From Burkholderia sp. Bp8963 (GTDB lineage Bacteria > Pseudomonadota > Gammaproteobacteria > Burkholderiales > Burkholderiaceae), in assembly GCF_003854275.1 (NCBI RefSeq), contig NZ_QTQP01000005.1:124001-188000 (forward strand): a DNA stretch of 64,000 bases, written 5' to 3'. Position 1 is the stretch's first letter; each line of letters starts with the position of its first letter. Below, piece by piece: positions 17,657-26,028 of this stretch. Position numbers and translations under genes: made by a program. The notes beneath the pieces are model-generated. The model searched no databases. It was not told where the DNA came from and worked only from the letters and a program-made list of their open reading frames with translations.

Positions 17657-18060
17657 TTCGCCATTGATTCGGCTTGATCGTTTCGCCGATTTACGCTTTC
17701 ATTCTAAAAAAGCGACTCGTGCCCGATTAATTATTCGATAATTCGCAAACGTTTTACATTGCATGCGATGCGAATTGAAGCGCGTACGCCAATCAGAAAA
17801 TCCACGCGCGTCGGCACTCTGGAGCGACGCTTGCCGCAGGCTCCCAAAGCCATTTCGGCGCACCGGGACATCAGTTAACGGCATTCGTAGAAAAAACTTT
17901 AGGATTTCAGGCCTAAAAATAATTATTTCAATTCCATCAATAATCGATTGATTTGTAGTCATCGGACGGTCATAAACCATCCCCGATAATTCGGCGCTCA
18001 CATTCTTTCAATGGCACGCGCATGGCGATCGAAGCCGGATCGCCACGGGGAGTTGCAGAC
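17657..18060. other. AT-rich intergenic region upstream of the chemosensory-like operon
   Basis: No supported gene. The stretch is much lower in GC than the neighbours. It contains a small inverted repeat (TTTAGG...CCTAAA around 17898-17917) and a promoter candidate near its right end. Two short open frames overlap it without ribosome sites. Confidence 0.5.
17948..17976 (+). promoter_or_regulatory. Candidate sigma-70 promoter of the chemosensory-like operon
   Basis: TTGATT (17948-17953), 17-bp spacer, CATAAA (17971-17976), 84 bp before the operon's first start codon. Both boxes match consensus at four of six positions. Assignment by eye. Confidence 0.35.
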
Positions 18061-20451
18061 ATGACCATTCGCCATCGCATTACGTTGCTAGTCGTCCTGA
18101 CGTTTCTCGCCCTGTCGGCGATTGGCGTCTATGCCGTGATCCAGACGCGCAATAGCGCATCCGAGGTACGGCAAGTCACGCAGGGGATCGTGCCGAGCGC
18201 GCTCGCGTCTGCGGATCTCGTGTCCGACGTGAAGAACATCCAGATCGCGACGATGACGCTGATCTACGCGCCCGACACCAACACGGCCGCACAGGCGCAC
18301 GACGAGCTGAAGGCAAAGCAGGCGGCGCTGCGCGCGGCGCTCGACGTGCAGGCGAAGTCGGCCGCGAGCCACGCGCAGGAAGGCCTCGTCGCGCAGGCGA
18401 GGGACAGCGCGACGAACTACTTCTCGGCGATCGACGACACCGTGAAGATGAAGGCCGACGGCAAGACCGACATGGCCCAGGCCTACCTGTTCGCGAACGT
18501 CGCGCAGTATCGCGACGAGCTCGAGGGCATCGTCGATACGCTGCGCATCGAGAAGAACCGCCAGAAGGACGACGCGATCAGCGCGCTGAACGGGATGCTG
18601 TCGACGACGGCGACCGCGATCGCGGGCGTGGCCGGCACCGTGATCGTGCTGCTCACCGCGATCGGCTTTGTGCTGTACCGGCAGATCACGCGTCCGCTGA
18701 GCCGGATGCAGACGATGATGAGCGAGATCGCGACGAGCCAGGATTTCACGCGCCGCGTGCCGGTCGGCCGCATGGACGAGATCGGCCACTCGATCGTCGC
18801 GTTCAACGGGATGATCGAGAAGATCCAGGAGAATTCCGCGCAGCTCAAGCAGAAGACCGCCGACATCCAGGCGATGCTGCAGAACATGCAGCAGGGCATC
18901 CTGACCGTCGTCGGCGGCGGCGTCGTGCATGCCGAATACTCGGCTTACCTCGAAACGATCTTCGAGACGAAGGACATCGCAGGCCGCGACCTGATGGCGC
19001 TCGTGTTCGACGATTCGAACCTCGGCTCCGACGCGCGCTCGCAGGTCGATGCCGCGATGCATGCTTGCCTCGGCGAGGACAGCATGAACTTCGAATTCAA
19101 CGAGCACCTGCTCGTCAACGAAGTCGCGAAGCGCATGCCGGATGGCCGCGAGAAGTGGCTCGACCTGAGCTGGTCGGCAATCACCGACGAGACCGATACC
19201 GTCGTGCGCCTGATGCTGTGCGTGCGCGACGTGACCGAGCTGCGCGAGCTGACCGCGCAGGCCGGCGAGCAGCAGCGCCGGCTCGAGATGATCGGCGAGA
19301 TCCTCGCGATCAGCCAGGACAAGTTCCACCAGTTCGTCGACAGCGCGAACGGCTTCCTCAGCGAGAACGAACGGATGATCCGCCAGCACGAGCGCGCGGA
19401 CCACTCGATCGTCGCGGCACTGTTCCGCAACATGCACACGATCAAGGGCAATGCGCGCACGTACAGCCTGCAGCACCTGACGAACATCGTGCACGAGGCC
19501 GAGCAGGCCTACGAATCGCTGCGGCACGCGGACGCCGGCCCCGACTGGAACCGCGACGCGCTGATGGACGATCTCGCGCGCGTGCGCGACGCGGTCGAGC
19601 ACTACGCGACGATCAACAAGGTAACGCTCGGCCGCAGCGGCGACGCGGCGCGGCCTGGCACCGGCCATTACCTGATGGTCGAGCGCGCACACATCAGCGA
19701 GAGCCTGCGCGTGCTCGACGGTGTCGATCCGGCGAACGCGGCCGACTGGCGCGCGGCGCGCGATGCGGTGCGCCGCATGCTGAGCCTGCTCGGCACCGAG
19801 AGCATCGGCGATGCGCTCGGGGGCGTGCTGGAATCGCTGCCGTCGCTCGCGGCGGAACTCGGCAAGGCGGCACCTGTCGTGCGGATCGACAGCAACGGCT
19901 ATCGCGTGCGCAGCGAGATCGGCGGCACGTTGAAGGATGTCTTCATGCACCTGCTGCGCAATTCGATCGATCACGGGATCGAAACGCCTGATGCACGTCG
20001 CGCGGCCGGCAAGGCGGCGGCGGGCACGATCGACATCGAAGTCGGTGTCGATGGCGGGATGCTGCAGATCGCGCTCAGCGACGACGGCCGCGGCCTCGCG
20101 CTCGACCGGATCCGCGGGATCGCGCGCGAACGCGGCTGGATCGACGCGGAGAACGAAGCCACGCTGACCGACGATGCCGTGGCCGAGCTGATCTTCCGGC
20201 CGGGCTTCTCGACCGCGCAGGCGGTGACCGAGGTGTCGGGGCGCGGCGTCGGCATGGATGCGGTGCGCAACTTCCTGAAGCGCGAAGGCGGCGGCATCGC
20301 GCTGCGCTTCACCGACGACCGGCGCGGCGCCGCGTATCGCGCGTTCCAGACGATCGTGTCGCTGCCGGAGTCCTGCGCAGTGGACAGTCTCGATCAGGCA
20401 GCGCCGGACCGCGCGGGTGCGCGGGCCGGGATGGCGGACGCGACGGAGTGA
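18061..20451 (+). CDS. Membrane sensor kinase: 4HB-HAMP-PAS-like-HPt-CheA-type ATPase
   Basis: 796-residue inner-membrane kinase. Transmembrane helices at ~8-28 and ~188-210 flank a four-helix-bundle-like sensor. Then come a HAMP domain (ITRPLSRMQTMMSEI), a coiled coil, and a PAS-like region (~285-400). An HPt-like domain has His459 in FRNMHTIKGNARTYS. The CheA-style ATPase shows HLLRNSIDHGIETPDARR, SDDGRGLALDRI and SGRGVGMDAVRNFL. There is no CheW-like domain and no clear P3 dimerisation helix pair, so it is a receptor-kinase fusion rather than a CheA. GGGGAG ribosome site before the chosen ATG. First gene of a five-gene overlapping operon; stimulus unknown. Confidence 0.88.
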   Translation: MTIRHRITLLVVLTFLALSAIGVYAVIQTRNSASEVRQVTQGIVPSALASADLVSDVKNIQIATMTLIYAPDTNTAAQAHDELKAKQAALRAALDVQAKSAASHAQEGLVAQARDSATNYFSAIDDTVKMKADGKTDMAQAYLFANVAQYRDELEGIVDTLRIEKNRQKDDAISALNGMLSTTATAIAGVAGTVIVLLTAIGFVLYRQITRPLSRMQTMMSEIATSQDFTRRVPVGRMDEIGHSIVAFNGMIEKIQENSAQLKQKTADIQAMLQNMQQGILTVVGGGVVHAEYSAYLETIFETKDIAGRDLMALVFDDSNLGSDARSQVDAAMHACLGEDSMNFEFNEHLLVNEVAKRMPDGREKWLDLSWSAITDETDTVVRLMLCVRDVTELRELTAQAGEQQRRLEMIGEILAISQDKFHQFVDSANGFLSENERMIRQHERADHSIVAALFRNMHTIKGNARTYSLQHLTNIVHEAEQAYESLRHADAGPDWNRDALMDDLARVRDAVEHYATINKVTLGRSGDAARPGTGHYLMVERAHISESLRVLDGVDPANAADWRAARDAVRRMLSLLGTESIGDALGGVLESLPSLAAELGKAAPVVRIDSNGYRVRSEIGGTLKDVFMHLLRNSIDHGIETPDARRAAGKAAAGTIDIEVGVDGGMLQIALSDDGRGLALDRIRGIARERGWIDAENEATLTDDAVAELIFRPGFSTAQAVTEVSGRGVGMDAVRNFLKREGGGIALRFTDDRRGAAYRAFQTIVSLPESCAVDSLDQAAPDRAGARAGMADATE

Positions 20452-21194
20452 TCGTGCAGCAGGCAATCACGCATCTTGGCGCCGCGCTGGCGGGTGGTCT
20501 CGTCGCATGGATCGCTGCGACGGTCGTGTTTCGCGCGCATCGCGCGCGGCTCGTCGCACACCTGAGCGGCGAAGCGGCCGCGCTGCGCGAGGCGCTCGCG
20601 CAGTCGGACGCGCAAGCGGGCGACGCCGCGGCAGCGCACGCGGCGCAGGCTGAAGTGTGGGCGAGCAGGGAAGCGCAGCTCGCCGACACGCTCGCGCAGC
20701 ACGAGGCGGACGCCGGCGCGCAGCGCGATGCGCTGCAGGTCGCTCGGGCCGAGCGGGACGCGCTGTCGCAGCACGCGGAGAAGATCGCGCACGAGGCCGC
20801 GCGCCTGCGCGGGCTCGCGGGCACGTTCGAGCGCTGGCACGAGCAGATGATCTCGCTGACCACGCAGAACCAGGACATGCGCGCGAAGAACCAGGAGCTG
20901 TCCGCGATCGTCGCGCATGTATCGATCGTGTCGCTGAACGCGTCGATCGAAGCGGCGCGCGCCGGCACCGCCGGACGCGGCTTCTCGATCGTCGCGAGCG
21001 AAGTGCGCGGGCTCGCGGCGCGCTCGCAGGAGTTGTCGAACAGCTATCGCGACAGCCTGAACCGCAACGATCTCGTCACGGCCGCAACGTTCCAGGACAT
21101 CCAGGCGGGGGGCAAGATGGTCACCGCCGCGCTCGCGACGGTCGAGACGCTCGCCGCGCAGTTGCACGCACGGCTGGAAGGAGCGGCGGCGTGA
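20448..21194 (+). CDS. Short MCP-signalling-domain protein with one membrane helix
   Basis: 248-residue protein. One transmembrane helix (residues ~9-27, GAALAGGLVAWIAATVVF), a long Ala-rich coiled coil (~30-140), then a minimal chemoreceptor hairpin (IVSLNASIEAARAGTAGRGF, SEVRGLAARSQELS). There is no periplasmic domain or HAMP. The GTG start overlaps the kinase stop (GTGA), so the two are translationally coupled. It may act as a signalling-tip partner for the kinase upstream (inference). No CheW gene is present here to bridge the two. Confidence 0.82.
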   Translation: MIVQQAITHLGAALAGGLVAWIAATVVFRAHRARLVAHLSGEAAALREALAQSDAQAGDAAAAHAAQAEVWASREAQLADTLAQHEADAGAQRDALQVARAERDALSQHAEKIAHEAARLRGLAGTFERWHEQMISLTTQNQDMRAKNQELSAIVAHVSIVSLNASIEAARAGTAGRGFSIVASEVRGLAARSQELSNSYRDSLNRNDLVTAATFQDIQAGGKMVTAALATVETLAAQLHARLEGAAA

Positions 21195-21739
21195 TCAGCG
21201 CGCAGGCGAAGGCGAGCTTCGAACGCATCTTCTTCGACGCGGCGCGCACGCGGCTCGCGACGGGCGGCGGCACGTGCGACATCGTGCCGGCCGCCGACGA
21301 GCCGCCGCGCAACAGCCGCGCGAAATCGAAGACGCCCGAACAGGTTGCAGTACTGACGATATCGGCGCTGCATTTCCGGTTGCTGCTCGCGCTGCGCTTT
21401 CGCGACGACGACGCGACACGACGCCATTTCGCGGGCAACGCGCAGCAACCGCTGCACGAGGCATTCATGGAGGTGGCGAACCTGTGCTGCGGCGCGATAA
21501 ACCAGGCGCTGATCGAGCCGTTTCCGGATCTCGGGATGTCGACGCCGTACCTGCTGAGCAGCGCGAGCATCGACTACCTGAGCGCGCTCGCGCCTGGCCA
21601 CGTCGCCGCATTCGACGTGACGCTGGACGGCGCGGTGCGGATCCGCGCAACGCTGTGCGTCTGCGCGAATGCGCCAGTCGATTTTCATGTGCCGGAAACG
21701 GCGCTGGTCGAGACCGGCGGCGAGCTGGAACTGTTTTGA
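21191..21739 (+). CDS. CheX/CheC-like phosphatase domain protein
   Basis: 182-residue protein, GTG start overlapping the previous stop (GTGA). The segment FMEVANLCCGAINQAL carries the ExxN phosphatase motif of CheC/CheX/FliY proteins, followed by a conserved-type Pro/Ser stretch (DLGMSTPYLLSS). CheX-type proteins dephosphorylate CheY (established for the family). The C-terminus ends ETGGELELF, almost identical to the tail of the next gene. Predicted cytosolic. Family membership is judged from one motif and overall length. Confidence 0.72.
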   Translation: MISAQAKASFERIFFDAARTRLATGGGTCDIVPAADEPPRNSRAKSKTPEQVAVLTISALHFRLLLALRFRDDDATRRHFAGNAQQPLHEAFMEVANLCCGAINQALIEPFPDLGMSTPYLLSSASIDYLSALAPGHVAAFDVTLDGAVRIRATLCVCANAPVDFHVPETALVETGGELELF

Positions 21740-21804
21740 CCGTGTCGCGGCGCTCGTCGTGGCGCCGGAATCCGAATCTCAACCCGAATGCAAGGAAACG
21801 CGCG

Positions 21805-22764
21805 ATGACCGAAGGCAAACCCGTCAGCAAGGTGCTGGTGCTCGACGAAAGCCGTGAGCACGCGGATGCGATCAAGCGCTTTTGCGACGACCACAACCTG
21901 ATCGGCCTGACCGTGGGCCGCAACCGGCTGCTGAAGGTGCTGCGCTCGAACATCGATCTCGGCGCGATCCTGCTCGCCGAGGATTACGGCGGCTCGCCTG
22001 CGGAAACCGCGATCATCGCGACGCAGATCGACGCGCTGCGCCCGGAGCTGCCGATCATCCTGCGCCGCGACACGCAAGCGTCGCGCGACGGCCTGCCCGA
22101 AGCGCTTGCGCGCGTCGCGTGCGCGACCTACGTCGCGGACGACATGACGCCGCTGCAGCGCGTGATCGACGAATACATCTTCAGCCTCGACTATCCGAAC
22201 GCGCTCGTGCGCGGGATCTCGGAGATCACTGAAGCGCGGCTCGACAGCCTGTTTCCGGGCATGACGATCAGCCTCGACACACCGTGCATCGTCCGCGACC
22301 AGATCATCTTCGGCGAGGTGTTCAGCCTGATCGCGCTCGAGAGCGCGTGGTGCCGCGGCTACATGCTGCTGCAAACGAGCGAGCAGCCGTTGCTCGACAT
22401 GATCGACAGCACGCACGACGACGGCCGTGCGCCGGATTTCCGCGACGTGAACAACGTGCTCGGCGAGCTGACGAACCTCGTGTGGGGCGCGTTCAAGAAC
22501 CGCTACCTCGGCGATGCGGAAGCGCTCGCGCGCCATCCGGTGCAGGTGCCGCTGCTCGTCAACCACAAGCAGAAGTTCATCTCGTTCGGCGGCGACTGTC
22601 CGCAGCTCAGTTTCAAGTACCGGATGACCGACCCGTCATCGGGGCGGTCGGTCTGCCTCGACCAGCGCTTCGTGTTCAGCCTGAGCTGGTCGCCGGAGGA
22701 TTTCCGCGAATCGGTTCAGGATGTCGGGCCGATGGTCGAGTCGGGCGAACTCGAATTGTTTTGA
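21805..22764 (+). CDS. Degenerate receiver fused to CheX-like domain
   Basis: 319 residues. The N-terminal ~120 look like a receiver fold (VSKVLVLDESREHADAIKRF, AILLAEDYGG, LPIILRRDT) but lack the usual acidic pair, and an Asp sits where the conserved Lys would be (TYVADDMTPLQ). The C-terminal part (~130-319) has GELTNLVWGAFKN, an ExxN motif as in CheC/CheX. It ends VESGELELF, matching the tail of the protein before it. Ribosome site AAGGAAA. Likely a phosphatase or sequestering partner of the CheY encoded next (inference). Confidence 0.72.
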   Translation: MTEGKPVSKVLVLDESREHADAIKRFCDDHNLIGLTVGRNRLLKVLRSNIDLGAILLAEDYGGSPAETAIIATQIDALRPELPIILRRDTQASRDGLPEALARVACATYVADDMTPLQRVIDEYIFSLDYPNALVRGISEITEARLDSLFPGMTISLDTPCIVRDQIIFGEVFSLIALESAWCRGYMLLQTSEQPLLDMIDSTHDDGRAPDFRDVNNVLGELTNLVWGAFKNRYLGDAEALARHPVQVPLLVNHKQKFISFGGDCPQLSFKYRMTDPSSGRSVCLDQRFVFSLSWSPEDFRESVQDVGPMVESGELELF

Positions 22765-22794
22765 AGTCTTGAGTAAAGGAAAGGGGAATACGAC

Positions 22795-23160
22795 ATGGCA
22801 AAGATTCTGGTGGTCGACGATTCGGGCACGGTGCGCGACGAGGTCGCGGGCTTCCTGCGCAACAACGGGCTGGACGTCGCGACTGCGGTCGACGGCAAGG
22901 ACGGGCTGGCGAAGCTGAAAGCGACGCCCGGCATCCGGCTCGTGATCAGCGACGTGAACATGCCGAACATGGACGGCCTGACGATGGTCGAGAAGATTCG
23001 CGGCGAGCTTGCGAACACGGCGGTCAACGTCGTGATGCTGACGACCGAAAGCAGCCCGGCGATGAAGGAGCGCGGCAAGGCGGCCGGCGTGAAGGGCTGG
23101 ATCGTGAAGCCGTTCAAGGGCGACGCGGTGCTCGACGCGCTGAAGAAGCTCGCGGGCTGA
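22795..23160 (+). CDS. cheY: CheY-like single-domain response regulator
   Basis: 121-residue receiver with all canonical residues: acidic pair in VVDDSGTVRDEV, phospho-Asp in VISDVNMPNMDG, Thr in VMLTTESSP and Lys in GWIVKPFKGDAV. It should take phosphate from the operon's kinase and lose it to one or both CheX-like proteins. A good AAAGGAAAGGGG ribosome site precedes the ATG. It is last in the operon and a hairpin follows. The symbol is by family only; it is not necessarily a flagellar-motor CheY. Confidence 0.92.
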   Translation: MAKILVVDDSGTVRDEVAGFLRNNGLDVATAVDGKDGLAKLKATPGIRLVISDVNMPNMDGLTMVEKIRGELANTAVNVVMLTTESSPAMKERGKAAGVKGWIVKPFKGDAVLDALKKLAG

Positions 23161-23170
23161 CGCGTGCTGC

Positions 23171-23192
23171 CGGGCCGCCGCGGCGCGGCCCG
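23171..23192 (+). terminator. GC hairpin after the cheY-like gene
   Basis: Perfect 8-bp stem (CGGGCCGC / GCGGCCCG), 6-nt loop, 10 bp after the stop. No U-tract follows, so intrinsic termination is uncertain. Confidence 0.45.
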
Positions 23193-23294
23193 ATCGTTCA
23201 TGCGTGCCGACATCCTCCATCCGGGCCCCGATTGGACTATATTGATCCGTTAGCGGTTAGCGCACCGCGATCGCTCTCAATCTGGTGGACCATC

Positions 23295-24089
23295 ATGGAA
23301 TCGAATCCCTCATCATCGGAACCCATTCTGCTGCGTGACGACCATGAAGGCGTCGTCACGCTGCGACTGAACCGCCCGCAGCAGTTCAACGCGCTGTCCG
23401 AAGCGATGCTCGCGAGCCTGCACGATGCATTCGCGGCGCTCGCGTCGGACCCGCACGTGCGCTGCGTCGTCCTCGCGGCCGAGGGCAAGGCGTTCTGCGC
23501 GGGCCATGACCTGCGCGAGATGCGCGGCAAGCCCGAACTCGACTACTACCGCGCACTGTTTGCGCAATGCAGCCGCGTGATGCTCGCGATGCGTGCGTTG
23601 CCGGTGCCGGTGATCGCGCGCGTGCACGGCATCGCGACGGCGGCCGGCTGCCAGCTCGTTGCCGCCTGCGATCTTGCGATCGCGGCGGACACCGCGCGCT
23701 TCGCGGTGTCAGGCATCAACGTCGGGCTGTTCTGCTCGACGCCGGCCGTCGCGCTGAGCCGTAACGTCACGACGAAGCGCGCGTTCGACATGCTCGTGAC
23801 CGGCGGCTTCGTCGATGCGGCGACGGCCGCGTCGTGGGGGCTCGTCAACGAAGCGGTGCCGGCAGATGCGCTCGATGCGGCGGTCGCGCGCAAGGTCGCG
23901 GAGATCGTCGCGAAGAGCCCGGCCGCCGTGCGCTACGGCAAGCAGATGTTCTACCGGCAGCGCGAGATGACGCTCGACGACGCATACGCGTACGCGGGCG
24001 ACGTGATGGCGCGCAACATGATGGAAGAAGACGCGGGCGAGGGCATCGACGCGTTTCTCGAGAAGCGGCCGCCGCGCTGGCGGACGTAA
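23295..24089 (+). CDS. Enoyl-CoA hydratase/isomerase family, ECHDC3-like
   Basis: 264-residue crotonase-fold protein. CoA/oxyanion motifs are visible (KAFCAGHDLREM; HGIATAAGCQLVAACDLAIA). In the classical hydratase the two catalytic glutamates lie in CEL and QPE-type motifs; here the positions read CQL and VSG, so neither Glu is present. This, with GLFCSTPAVALSR, matches the ECHDC3-type subgroup as I recall it, whose reaction is poorly defined. Start chosen after GGTGGA. Convergent with alr; probably not cotranscribed with cheY, given the hairpin and 134-bp gap. Confidence 0.85.
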   Translation: MESNPSSSEPILLRDDHEGVVTLRLNRPQQFNALSEAMLASLHDAFAALASDPHVRCVVLAAEGKAFCAGHDLREMRGKPELDYYRALFAQCSRVMLAMRALPVPVIARVHGIATAAGCQLVAACDLAIAADTARFAVSGINVGLFCSTPAVALSRNVTTKRAFDMLVTGGFVDAATAASWGLVNEAVPADALDAAVARKVAEIVAKSPAAVRYGKQMFYRQREMTLDDAYAYAGDVMARNMMEEDAGEGIDAFLEKRPPRWRT

Positions 24090-24095
24090 CGCGCG

Positions 24096-24114
24096 CGGCC
24101 GGACTTACCGGCCG
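24096..24114. terminator. Hairpin between convergent hydratase and alr genes
   Basis: Perfect 7-bp stem CGGCCGG / CCGGCCG with loop ACTTA, overlapping the alr stop. It could serve both strands. No strong U-tract on either side. Confidence 0.45.
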
Positions 24115-25226
24115 TAGCTGCCGGTGCGCAGCGCCGGCTGCGTGGTCGATGCGCCGGGCGGCACGATCACCACAGGCACGCGGCGCGCCAGTGCGCACAT
24201 CAGCTCGTAGCCGATCGTGCCGCTTGCTTCCGCGACATCGTCGACCTTCACCTGGTCACCCCACAGCTCGACGCTCGAACCGATGCCCGCATTCGGGCAT
24301 GGCGTGAGGTCGACGGTCAGCATGTCCATCGACACGCGGCCGACGACGCGCGTCAGCACGCCGTCCACCGCGATCGGCGTGCCGGTCGGCGCGTGGCGCG
24401 GATAGCCGTCCGCATAGCCGCACGCGACGACGCCGACGCGCATCGGCTGCTCGACCGTGAAGCGGCGGCCATAGCCGACCGTTTCCTGCGGCGCGAGCGT
24501 CTGCACGCCGATGATCCGGCTCGTCAACGTCATCGCGGCCATCAGCGGCGTGTCGGCGATGTGCCGCGACGCGCCGGTCGGCGATGCGCCATACAGGATC
24601 GTGCCGGGACGCACCCAGTCGCGGTGCGCGCGCGGATGCCACAGCACGGCGGCCGAGTTCGATACCGAGCGCTCGCCCGGAATCCCGGCCGACGCCGCGT
24701 CGAACTGGTCGAGCTGCCAGTCGATCTCGCCTTCGTCGGCGTTCGCGAAATGCGTCATCAGCGTGATCCTGCCGATCGACGGTGCGGCGGCCGCGCGCTC
24801 CCACGCGGCGCGGAACGCGGCGGGGCGGAAGCCGAGCCGGTTCATGCCGGAGTTCATCTTCAGCTGGATGTCGATCGGCCGCTGCGGTTTCGCGGCGATC
24901 AGGAGGTCGAGCTGCTCGTCGCAGTGGACGGCGACCGTCAACTGGTGGCGCTCGACCCGTTCGACGTCGGCCGGCTCGAAGATCCCTTCGAGCAGCAGCA
25001 CGGGCTTGTCCCAGCCGAGCTCGCGCACGCGCACCGCTTCGTCGAGATCGAGGAGCGCGATCCCGTCCGCGGCCGCGAGGCCCGGATAGATCCGCTCGAT
25101 CCCGTGGCCATACGCATTGGCCTTGATGACGGCCCATACGCGCGACTGCGCGGCGGTCTGGCGGATGAAGTCGAGGTTGTGGCGCAGCGCGTCGGGGCGG
25201 ATATGGGCGACGATGGGACGGGGCAT
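24105..25226 (-). CDS. alr: Alanine racemase
   Basis: 373-residue pyridoxal-phosphate enzyme interconverting L- and D-alanine. Lys35 in [16 protein letters not shown] binds [24 protein letters not shown] and [16 protein letters not shown] are family blocks, and TVGYGRRF holds the catalytic-type Tyr. The sequence is strikingly close to E. coli DadX in several stretches, so either the biosynthetic or catabolic racemase is possible. No dadA neighbours it. Full length, ATG start. Confidence 0.94.
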   Translation of the reverse strand: MPRPIVAHIRPDALRHNLDFIRQTAAQSRVWAVIKANAYGHGIERIYPGLAAADGIALLDLDEAVRVRELGWDKPVLLLEGIFEPADVERVERHQLTVAVHCDEQLDLLIAAKPQRPIDIQLKMNSGMNRLGFRPAAFRAAWERAAAAPSIGRITLMTHFANADEGEIDWQLDQFDAASAGIPGERSVSNSAAVLWHPRAHRDWVRPGTILYGASPTGASRHIADTPLMAAMTLTSRIIGVQTLAPQETVGYGRRFTVEQPMRVGVVACGYADGYPRHAPTGTPIAVDGVLTRVVGRVSMDMLTVDLTPCPNAGIGSSVELWGDQVKVDDVAEASGTIGYELMCALARRVPVVIVPPGASTTQPALRTGSYGR

Positions 25227-25533
25227 GGCGTTGGCTCGGGGCGTATGTCGTTCGATGCGCGGCGCGGCAAGTGCGCGGCACGGGTGAGCAAGCCTGGCCC
25301 GCGACGTGCCGGGCCAGTGGTGAACGCTATGGTATTGGGGAATGACCAGTTTTATTTCGCGTATTTATCCGCAATTTGGTGGAAATTTTGGCGAGGCGGG
25401 CGCCGGCTTGCGTGGTCCGGCAGGCGCGCGCCGAGCGTCCCGTCTAGAAAACCGGCGCGCGATCGGGGCGGCGCAATGCTAAGCTCTCGGCGATCTTGTC
25501 ATTGAATGATGTAAACATAAGGAGGAGGCTTAG
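25227..25533. other. Divergent intergenic region, alr / MAPEG
   Basis: Presumably contains both promoters. The middle (25330-25400) is AT-richer. I see no repeat or operator that I can name. Confidence 0.4.
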
Positions 25534-25902
25534 ATGACGACGTCCCAGCTGTGCCTGTTCATCGTGGCGGTGCTGCCGTTCCCGCTGACGATGCTCGCGA
25601 AGGCGAAGAAGGGCTACGACAACCATGCGCCGCGCGAGTATCTCGCGAAGCTCGAAGGCTGGCGTGCGCGCGCGGCGGCGCACCACAACGCATGGGAGGC
25701 GCTTGCACTGTTCACGGCGGGCCTCGTCATTGCGTGGCATTCGGGCGCGAACGCGCATCGCGTCGACCAGCTCGCGATCGCGTTCGTCGCCATCCGCATT
25801 GCGTACTCGCTGCTGTACCTGCTGAACTGGGCTACGTTGCGCTCGCTCGTCTGGTTCGCCGGCATGGTGTGCGTCGTCGGGCTGTTCTTCGCGACGCCTT
25901 GA
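25534..25902 (+). CDS. MAPEG-family membrane protein
   Basis: 122 residues with about four hydrophobic helices, the length and layout of bacterial MAPEG proteins (membrane-associated, eicosanoid/glutathione-metabolism fold). AAAHHNAWEALALFTAGLV matches the conserved RAxxAHxNxxE-type motif. In this family the motif relates to glutathione binding, but the bacterial substrate is unknown. Strong GGAGGAGG ribosome site. Single gene, hairpin 7 bp after the stop. Confidence 0.88.
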   Translation: MTTSQLCLFIVAVLPFPLTMLAKAKKGYDNHAPREYLAKLEGWRARAAAHHNAWEALALFTAGLVIAWHSGANAHRVDQLAIAFVAIRIAYSLLYLLNWATLRSLVWFAGMVCVVGLFFATP

Positions 25903-25909
25903 CCCGCGT

Positions 25910-25930
25910 GCCGCCCGGTTGCCGGGCGGC
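25910..25930 (+). terminator. Terminator-like hairpin after the MAPEG gene
   Basis: Perfect 9-bp stem GCCGCCCGG / CCGGGCGGC with a 3-nt loop TTG, followed by GTTCG. Very stable, but lacking a long U-tract. Confidence 0.55.
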
Positions 25931-26028
25931 GTTCGCAACAGATGTTTCATCCACGCCGGGCAGAAAACAGCGGAGATGACGGATATCCACTGTTTTCAAC
26001 TCCCCGGTCACAAGTAGGTCGCCCTCGG

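Noticed and set aside
17763..17951. 62-codon plus-strand frame before the chemosensory-like operon
   Set aside because: No ribosome site and no resemblance to any family; overlaps the probable promoter.
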